Part shown: positions 56,070 to 64,000 of the stretch, one piece after another
Position numbering within the stretch: position 1 is the stretch's first letter
Layout: the number at the start of each line of letters is the position of its first letter
NCBI GenBank assembly: GCA_936440205.1
Contig: OW387138.1
Coordinates: 51,723,526-51,787,525, forward strand
Length of the DNA: 64,000 nt
Source of the DNA: Lepidonotus clava
Taxonomy: Eukaryota; Annelida; Polychaeta; Phyllodocida; Polynoidae
Direction: 5' to 3'
The notes under the pieces: model-generated
Database searches by the model: none
Told to the model about the DNA's origin: nothing
What the model saw: the letters and a program-made list of their open reading frames with translations, nothing else
Position numbers and translations under genes: made by a program

Positions 56070-56545
56070 TAAACAAACAAATTGCAGTTATGTCTTATAT
56101 ATCATTTCAGCATTATTATGCCCAGTTATGTCTTATAATTATATCATTACAGCAGTATTAGGCACCAAAAAATCACAATCCACTTTACACAAGAATTACA
56201 TGATTATACTTAATTAAAATAAAATCACAGTTATGTTTTATCACAGCATTATTATTTCACCATTTTTCACCAGGTATTTCACCCAAAAATATCACAGTTA
56301 AATTCATAGTAAAATTACATGATTATATACCATAAAAAGAAATTTACATGATTATACTTAATTGAAATAAAATCCCAGTTAAGTTTTATCACAGCATTAT
56401 TATTTCACCATTATTCCACCAGGTATTTCACACAAAAAAAATCACAGTTAGCTTCACAATAAAATCACATGATTTTACACCATAAAAAGAAAATGAAATT
56501 ATTTATCACAGTGAAAAAGAATTCACATGATTATAGCACCTAATT
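56070..56545 (+). repeat. AT-rich tandem repeat, unit about 140-150 bp, about three copies
   Basis: The block 'tatcacagcattattatttc' followed by accagg-tatttcac and then aaaatcacagtta...acatgattata recurs near 56237, 56386 and, in weaker form, near 56105. Confidence 0.7.
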
Positions 56546-57816
56546 AATAGAGAATCACATTTGGGAAAAAACTAAAGAACTTCTTATTGGGGTAGGGGGT
56601 TGGGTTGTGAGGTCGAGGTGACCTGATTCTCTTGCACCGGGAGCCCCACGGCCCCCCATACTTAACTATCATCCGTGTTACCCCCGGGGCCAGTGGGACC
56701 GGGCTATGAAACAAAGTAGTAGTTGAAGCTAACTCGTAACTTGTAACATGACAACAAGTAACTTGGGAACATGCAACATAGAACATACAAACTTACGACA
56801 TTTACAACTATACTTAGCACAACTCTACCCAGATTTCCATGATTAGTGTTTGACTTACAGCTTAAGATTATCCTGTTTGGGCGTTGGCTCACTTATATCA
56901 ATTTGGAACAAACACATTAGATAATGCCCAAAACAATGGTCTTTGTGCAAAAAGGTGACTGGGTGGGTGCCAGAAGGTGCAGGTGACATGTAACCTCTAA
57001 GTGTTGTATAATGGTATAAACGTGGTATACGTACATGGCTGGACCCTGGGCCCCGGCAGGTACCAGGGTGAGAATGGTGCCTGGGTTTGCGTAGATTATG
57101 ACTTGCTGGTTTCTGGAAAAATACAAAAATTTCATGACAATAGCGTGTTCATATGGTGTATGTTTGGGCACTTTGCGGTTCACAGTATCAGTCATTTATA
57201 TATATTCCAGTTACACTCCGATACAAAGGTAGTTATACTGATTGGTATATCCTGGATAGGCCTAGGCTTAGGCCACTGTCAATATGCCTTCCATCCCGCA
57301 ACTCACAAATTTTCGTGCACACAAGGGAGGGATTTGTTTCCGCATGAAATGACAATACAACTTAGAATACATGTTCTTTATATAGTCCACAAGACTGACT
57401 GACATATTTTCTTCCTAGTTGACAACTGTAATAAAACTGACATTATGTATGGGGGCCATACTGGCGGTGACAAAAATTCAAAATCACAAGTGTGTACTCA
57501 CTGCTGTGCCGCCATGTTGGTTTGGCTTCAGGGCCGTGGTGAATCCGTTTAATACCGAAAACGGCCGCAAGGGGCTGCCAGGTAGACCGGATAAGGTTCT
57601 CTGTTAGGTGTTCCCACCATAACCCAGGACCAACTTAATTATATTCTAGCCATGAATTAATATGTGATCTGGCAACTAAATAAAACTGTGGTGTTGTAAG
57701 GGCAACGCATTGTGCCAATGACTTAGATTGAAAGGCAGAAACAGAGAAACGAATGCAAATGAAAATAATTGCCGCCCGCGTACCTGACATATGACGTAGG
57801 CGTGGCACATTCGAAG
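56546..57816. other. no confirmed gene; possible tiny minus-strand first exon at 57502-57515
   Basis: Minus strand caaccaacATGGCGGCACAG has a YY1-type start context and is followed 14 bases in by a good donor (CA|gtgagt). No downstream exon was linked to it. The other frames here show no domain. Confidence 0.25.
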
Positions 57817-58978
57817 ATGGTGGCCAAGTGTCCCGAATGTCATAAGGTATTCATCACACCCAAGTGGGCCAGAACCCACTATATCATGGCACGAGATGCC
57901 CGCACCTGCCACGTAAAGATTAGGCACAGGGAGACGCTGGAGGACGTTGAAAGCAAACCGGCCAAGTGTCCCTATTGTCACAAGGTGTTCAACACACCCA
58001 AGGGAGCAAGACATCATTATACCCTTTTCCACTGCACAGAAACCCCCGGCTTCAAGTGCAAGGTGTGTGGTAAGCGGTACCACTATGAGAGTTCGCAGTC
58101 CCACCACGAGAGGAGTAGGCACGGGGAGACGCGGGAGGAATTGGCGGACAACGTGGCCCAGTTGCTGGGGCCTTCTACAAGTACCAATTGCAACCCAGCT
58201 CCAGGACTAAAAACCAAGTGCACGGTCACGAACACGACCAAAGGAGACCCGCCTGCTCCAGCGCCACTCCAGGACCACTAACTGCGCCGACTGTTTTCAG
58301 CACTAACTGAGCAGCGGTCACACTTGGTGGACTCGCTCTTTGTTCAAAGATATTTGGACCCTCAAGGCTCCTCCCGTGCCCACGCTACAGCTGCTGAACC
58401 GCCACTGCCAGGTCACCTTCAGACGGGCTCATCCGGAGCGCCCACCTGTGCCCAGCCCACACAGCCACAGGGCCAGGGCTAGGGGGCCTCCACTACACCT
58501 GTGCCCAGGGCCCTTCAGAATCGATCAACGAGATACGAAACATCTTCCTGTGCCACAGCGCCCACAGAGCCAATGAGCACCTGGGATACGCACGCTACAC
58601 CTCCGCTCATGGCCCTTCATCAAGAAACCAGGATGGACAGTGCGCCCAGCTGTGCACCTCCCACACAGTCAGAAGGCCTCTCTGATTTGGCCTCAACACA
58701 CCCACTAATGGCCTTTCATCTGCAACCCTCACCATCGGTACCTCTGCCCATGCCACTTCACGATGAGTTTGAGGCAGCTAGATCCTGGCCACCCACCAGT
58801 GCCCGACCCCCCAGAGCCTGCAAGGGTAAAGACCATCCCCGACAACGAACCAATTGCGCAAGCAGTGCAATCGATTAAAACCGTCGGCACCATAGTGGAC
58901 ACTTTGTTACCGGATCTCCGATATGGATGCCTATTTGAAGACATGCTATGGGGAATGTACTTTATCCACAAGAAATAA
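57817..58978 (+). pseudogene. decayed C2H2 zinc-finger gene
   Basis: The frame from ATG 57817 (MVAKCPECHKVFITPKWART) has three finger units. The first has an odd His spacing; the second (CPYCHKVFNTPKGARHHYTLFH) and third (CKVCGKRYHYESSQSHHERS...) are good C-x2-C-x12-H-x4-H fingers. The same frame stays coding-like past a TAA at 58279-58281 (LRRLFSALTEQRSHLVDSLF) and a TAG at 58480-58482 (GASTTPVPRALQNRSTRYET). It then shifts frame near 58780 into IPDNEPIAQAVQSIKTVGTI ... CLFEDMLWGMYFIHKK and stop. So there are two stops and one frameshift over about 1.16 kb with no intron seen. It was likely a transcription factor or transposon-encoded DNA-binding protein. Confidence 0.65.
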
Positions 58979-60060
58979 GGCGTATCCATCATTTCTGGGG
59001 CCATGTACAGGTTCAAACCCGGCTTTAACTTTTAAAAGGGTATAACACTATATATAGAAGTGAGCTTTTTTAAGAAGTGTCCACAAGAACTAAGGCATTT
59101 GCATCGTTCCCGGGGCCACCTAGAAGTTCCAACCCAGCTATATTTAACTTGTAAGAGCGTTTACCGCTATTTATATAGAAGTAAGAATTTTTCAAAAGTA
59201 TAGTTTATCGGTAAGACCGTTTTTATATTGCAAGTGTTTGGGTAGAGATTATACTTTAGACGACAGACTAATATATTATAATGATGGCCACTACGGCCTG
59301 GCCCACCGTACATGTGGGATACATTGTAAAACCAGTTATTATGTACCATAATATTATACACTTCTAGTACTGTTTTTGTCCTAAGCCCTCTCTTAACTTT
59401 AGAAATACTACAATTATTGTACTACTCTGCATGTCCATCGTCACCGGACCATCGGAAAGTCCCAACCCCGAGCCAGGCCTAGAAACCACAAGTTTGGGTC
59501 GAGTTTAACTTTAGCCGTATAAGAGTAAATGCAAACCACAGATTTACCTTTCAATAATTGTCATTGTAGTACTCTTTTTATACACCCATTACCACAATTC
59601 TGTAAGAATAATCTGATGGGGAAGAGCTTAATCTTTATAATGCATGCAGGACAAGATTGTGATTTTATGGTTTGTATTTTATAGATTTTTTCCAATATTA
59701 AAAGTTTGGATTAAATTCCAGCAGATGGGAAGGATCCCAAGAGGCTCCCAAGAGGCCTTATCAGCATTATGTAATAACCCTCCACCAACCTGGGGTCGCT
59801 CTACTCCCATTGAGTTTTGTGTCCAGCCTCCACTGGAGCGCAAATGCTGACCTTTGTTTTTTTTGTTTTTTTTTTTTTTATTTCAAGAGTTTTTATCCTG
59901 GGTATGCTTCGGTCTAGTATAGGAAGACCGGTTTTCAAGATTGACCCAGCTTACATTGCTTGATATAATATTACCAAATTATATAAGTCATTGGTGATGA
60001 TGAGATAGGATTCAAACTAATGATTTACAATATCATGAAGGATGAGGATGAAATGAATGA
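58979..60060. other. no gene recognised
   Basis: AT-rich sequence. Two similar 'aagtgtcca/aaagtat...tataacac/taccgctatttatatagaag' segments near 59035-59080 and 59150-59185 suggest a weak local duplication. Confidence 0.4.
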
Positions 60061-61960
60061 TATAACACATAACATGTATTTATTTTGACCAGCAAAAGTG
60101 TTTTTATAGGTGCTTATTAAGAGACCTTTAGGCCACTTTTAAATATCAGAATATCTGATCCAGGTTACATATAACCCATCCTTATTCAAATAACCCTGCT
60201 ATGGCTGAGATAATTTATTTAAAACTTTTTGTTTTTGCATATATACAAATTTGTCAATGCTTTGTGCATTCCTCTCATTGGCTGGTAAGGAATTCCATAA
60301 GACAGCACCTGAATAGGCAACACTATTTTGATATATAGTATTGATGGGTTGTTGAACCTTAAATTTGGGTGCATCATATGCTCGTGTTGCAATGTTTCTA
60401 GTATCAATAAGATCATTTATATGAGTCTTATTATACATCATCTTCAGTAGGTGACATTCTTTCCTGTCTTGCAATAAGGCCAACCTTGCATCTCTATGTA
60501 AAGTCATCTCATCCTTTATTTTATAATTATTTGAACAAAGTCTCAAGAATTTGGTTTGTTTATCCTGGAGTATTTGGATCTTATTTTTGTTTCCGGCACA
60601 ATAAATCACGTCACCATAATCTAAATAGGGTAATACATGAGATTTATAAAATACATATCTTGCTTTAGAAGTTAAGTATGGACGAATTTTATAGAAAGTG
60701 ATCATTTTATAATTCAGTGCTTTAATTATTTGATCAATATGTAGTTGAAAAGTTAATGATGAATCTAACGTAACTCCAAGATATCTATAATTGTAAGTAT
60801 TCTGGAGTGTTTCACCTCTTATTTTCATTGTTGGGATTTCACCTCCAAGTTGTTTAAGTTTAGGTTTTGTAGCAAAGACCATATTTTTTGTTTTCTTGAT
60901 ATTTATGGTGATTTGATTCAATGTGCACCAGGATGCAAGGGCATCCAAATCCTCTTGCATTAAGCGTGAACAATCAGCAATATTATTTGCTCTGGTGCTC
61001 AATACAGTATCGTCTGCAAATAAGTAAACATCTGAGTTTTCTACTGAAATATGAATATCATTTATATATAATAAGAATAGGAGTGGTCCTAAGACCGAAC
61101 CCTGTGGGACGCCATATAATATCTCCTGTTTGTCTGACATCAGCCCATTGACTAAAGTCTGTTGAGACCTATTCTCCAAATAGTTAGATATCATATTAAT
61201 TGCTGATTGATGTAACTGGAAATTTTGTAATTTAGTTATTAAGATTTTGTGATTAATAGTGTCGAATGCCTTTTTAAAATCTATAAATACACATTGGTTA
61301 TATTGTCTTAAATTCATGGTTTCATAAATATTGTCAGTTAGCTTAACAATTGTATCAATTGTAGAATGATTCTTTCGAAATCCTCCTTGATGCCTGAAAA
61401 GCATATTATTACTTTCTATGTGAGTTATTAATTGTCTATGTAATATTTTTTCTAGGACTTTACCAGGCAATGGTAACAATGAAATAGGTCTTAAATTGCT
61501 GACGTCAGTTTTATCCCCATCTTTCCGTAGAGGTGTAACAATTGCAGATTTCCATTCATTAGGAAAAATCGATTTTTCAATACAAATATTATAGAGGTAT
61601 GTCAATTGTTTACTCAATATTATAAAACTATCTTTTAATATTATTGATGGGATATTAGGCACTGCAGATGACTTACTAATATTGATTTTCCGAAGCTCTA
61701 CTAAGATTTCGTCTTCAGTTACACACTGAAAACTGAAAGTAGGTTCCTTATAAGGGCCAGATTTCATATTCATATGTGGAAACAAGTCTGCCAATTTAGC
61801 ACCAATGGTTGAAAAGAATTCATTTATAAAATTTGGTAGAACTCGATCAGCAATTGTTTTATTGCTAATTTTGTTTTTCAATGTTATTTTCTCTCTGCTA
61901 TTGTTTTTATCATTTGAAAATAAGTTATTCATAATTCTTTGGAGAAGGGTCTATATGGTC
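60060..61960 (-). mobile_element. LINE with an intact reverse transcriptase ORF (577 aa), 5' truncated
   Basis: The minus-strand frame 61932-60199 is uninterrupted. Reverse transcriptase blocks in order: SSAVPNIPSIILKDSF, WKSAIVTPLRKDGDKTDVSN, LRPISLLPLPGKVLEKIL, HQGGFRKNHSTIDTIV, VFIDFKKAFDTINHKIL, YGVPQGSVLGPLLFLLYIND, LFADDTVLS, YRYLGVTLDSSLTF. The C-terminus is SGAVLWNSLPANERNAQS, typical of Jockey/CR1-like non-LTR elements. Catalytic FADD is intact. No endonuclease domain precedes it, so the copy starts inside the ORF, probably by 5' truncation. The 3' UTR runs to about 60060; its exact end is unclear. The intact frame indicates a young copy. Confidence 0.9.
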
Positions 61961-62154
61961 ATCTGTTTGAGGAGATGCTGCTACTCAGGGAGGTTGTAAA
62001 ATTTGTAAAGTTGTATAATATGGTTCTGCAAGTTACAATCTGGCCATGCCAGTACTAGTGTGTTGATGCATTGGATTTTAAGGCAGCAGAAGATAGTTGA
62101 GCCAAGTCTATTTTTCAAAATATGTTTTTCAACATAAGGGTGTAAATTGTACTG

Positions 62155-62503
62155 CTAAGGCAAAAAATAAAAGAATGTTGTGTTCAGGTAACCCTACCTA
62201 CCCTAAGTTTTTGGCCCTACCCTAACATTTTTTTTAGGAAATTCTCATTTTTTCTGTCAAAAACCTAAATAATTGACATAAAAATGCATGGAAAACCATA
62301 AAAGAACATGAAGATGTTGAGGGCATGTACTTTAGATGCTAAAAATGTATTTATGGGATATTTGGAATATCTTTTTATTTTCAAAACTGGCCGGGTCTCT
62401 TTGGTAAGTACAAGAAAAAAGCAAAGAAAAAAAAGATTTCGATCTACCTACCCTATTTTTTCGACCAATGTTACCTGAATACAACTATTTTTCTTTTGGC
62501 CTA
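62155..62503. mobile_element. MITE-like element with ~40 bp terminal inverted repeats
   Basis: The left end (aaggcaaaaaataaaagaat, then gttgtgttcaggtaac) mirrors the right end, whose reverse complement is aggccaaaagaaaaatagtt then gtattcaggtaac. Internal 'ctacctaccct' motifs lie near both ends. No coding capacity. TA is a possible target duplication. Confidence 0.65.
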
Positions 62504-63740
62504 CTAAATCAATTTTGATATATATGGTGAGCCATTATGACTTGTTCGGTATAGATATTCACTGAGTTACTATGTCTAAAAATAAAAAAAAATTAATATT
62601 GGAGTTATATGTGCAGTAAATACTTTTTATTTTAATTAAACCATTCAAAGTGAACCTTCAAATTTTCCAAGCTCTGATGCAAGTATATATATATATGATG
62701 CACTAAATTCAGAGAGCATTCAATCACTTACTCTATATATGTTTTCAACGACTACTCAAAAAGTAAAATGCCAAATTGTAAAAATGCATGGATCACTACA
62801 ACTCGCTAGAAGGGAGGTGAGCGCTGTGAGATTATAACTTTCTGCTGCAGTGCATACATTATGTGATATAACCACGGCCTAGTTCTTTTGTTCTCCCCGA
62901 CTACGGTGTTTTACTGTAACTGAGATTGTTATAATTAGGTTATGTACTGAATCACTACATAAACCTTTTTGTATGAAGCACCCTACTTACCCGCTTTGGT
63001 CAATTATCCAGTATCTTTAATCATGACACTATAAATTTATGACCCAATGGTACAATGACTGTTATTTTCTTGTTTTCAACAATATTGATACAGACGTTAC
63101 TAGTGGAGGTTACCCTGATTTTAAACTTTACGCTACAAGCCCAGTTCCCTTAAACATCAAAACCGAAGAAAAGTAAAGTAAACCAATGGTAACCCCGTTC
63201 TTGATTTTGGATGGGTGACGGACCCTCAGTTACTAATATATAACTCTGGTACCAAGGTTGTTACAGGATAAAGTGCCATATAGACGTTCCAAATTCACGC
63301 AACACCCCACTGAGAACATTTTTTATCCAAGTAAAACCTGGGCCATGAAGTGATGTGAGGCCGGGCCAGGCATCACGAGAGTCTGTGTGTATGAAAACTG
63401 TTGGACGGTGGACGGGTGCACCATGCGCCGGGAAGGGGCAATCGGGCGGGCGGGGGTGGCCCAGGGTACTCCATGCATGAGTATATATATGGTGACAGTC
63501 GGGGAGAATGTTGAATAACACGTCAGGTGATGCCCCCACAGCTGGGGGCGGCCTTACATTCCCGACAACACTACTACCATAAGCGCCCGGTGGTACAACA
63601 CAGTATCATTAAACACACCTTTTGCTTGGACAGAGCGTCAATCTATAAGCGTTAGAGGTACTGACGCATGTTAATAGAGCAGGAGGTATAGGCTGCAAAC
63701 CATTTACGATCTCGATGTCAAATAGAGAAGCTATAAAGAA
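62504..63740. other. no gene recognised
   Basis: AT-rich sequence. The minus-strand frame at 63261-63539 has no domain support. Confidence 0.4.
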
Positions 63741-63744
63741 TTCA

Positions 63745-64000
63745 AAAAAACAAAATTATCTGTAAGGCCAAAGCCAATTTTATACAGGACTAGATAAATA
63801 ATGAGAATATTTCTCCTAAGAAGTTCTGGCAAAAAATTAACATATTATTACCTTCTAAAGCCAATAAATCAAAAATAGATTTAATTGATCAGGACACTGG
63901 TTTATCAGTCGCATCAGAAGATGTTCCTAATTTTATCAATACCTACGTTTCTACTGTTGGTGAAAAACTGGCCAAAAATTTCTATGCTGACTGTACTGAT
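63745..64000 (+). mobile_element. start of a LINE reverse transcriptase copy, runs off the window
   Basis: From about 63793 the plus-strand frame reads ENISPKKFWQKINILLPSKA then DVPNFINTYVSTVGEKLAKN. This matches the linker upstream of reverse transcriptase in the LINE at 61.9 kb (NFINEFFSTIGAKLADLF). Upstream of 63793 the frame is broken (K-A-N-F-I-Q-D then stop), so at least this end is decayed. Confidence 0.65.

Noticed and set aside
1-64000. CRISPR array, bacterial operon or tRNA/rRNA genes
   Set aside because: No regularly spaced repeats with unique spacers, no Shine-Dalgarno-led operons, and no tRNA or rRNA signatures were found on reading. The window is eukaryotic.

Overview
The window is a transposon-crowded stretch of an animal nuclear genome. 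The evidence is spliced genes with GT-AG introns, CCAAT/TATA/CRE-type promoters, several non-LTR retrotransposons, an envelope-bearing Ty3/gypsy element, a Crypton-type tyrosine recombinase gene, and short elements with terminal inverted repeats. The mix fits a marine invertebrate, possibly a lophotrochozoan such as a mollusc, but nothing here fixes the species.

Layout. 1-1405 is a decayed envelope-like gene (minus strand), cut by the window edge. 1847-8922 is a large inverted repeat: two ~2 kb arms, each holding about four ~360 bp tandem monomers full of RFX X-box-like palindromes, around a 2.9 kb spacer. 9.7-11.7 kb holds a possible old LTR and a 5'-truncated LINE. 13.5-20.7 kb carries two spliced minus-strand genes: gene A (acidic, with a C-terminal PHD-like half finger) and gene B (complete four-exon MADF/SANT-like gene, 212 aa). 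22.2-25.0 kb holds a hairpin repeat and a three-exon tyrosine recombinase gene (471 aa) with all catalytic residues. 25.3-25.8 kb looks like a bidirectional promoter.

26.1-43.1 kb is read as one very large intron of gene C. Its last exon (26146-26346) and a preceding exon (42949-43058) are phase-compatible. Between them lie an inverted-repeat-bounded element containing a LINE, and an 11.5 kb Ty3/gypsy element (31435-42895). That element has 344 bp LTRs, an ATGA target duplication, gag, pol, env, two HMG-box-like small ORFs before gag and an S/E-rich ORF before env. A 655 bp solo LTR of a different family sits inside its gag, with its own AGAC target duplication.

43.5-45.4 kb has spliced coding sequence of unknown function (genes D and E). 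45987-48670 is a second envelope gene (looks whole) plus a downstream LTR related to the solo LTR. After that come a G3BP-type RRM fragment (50.8 kb), an unrecognised two-exon Cys-rich gene with a TATA box (51.6-52.5 kb), tandem repeats (54.8, 56.1 kb), a decayed C2H2 zinc-finger gene (57.8-59.0 kb), a LINE reverse transcriptase ORF of 577 aa (60.2-61.9 kb), a short inverted-repeat element (62.2-62.5 kb) and the start of another LINE (63.7 kb to the window end).

The clearest leads are the X-box-packed inverted repeat, the paired HMG-box-like accessory ORFs in a young env-bearing gypsy element, the stand-alone envelope genes with TATA-like boxes, and a repeated 8-bp palindrome around the Crypton gene.
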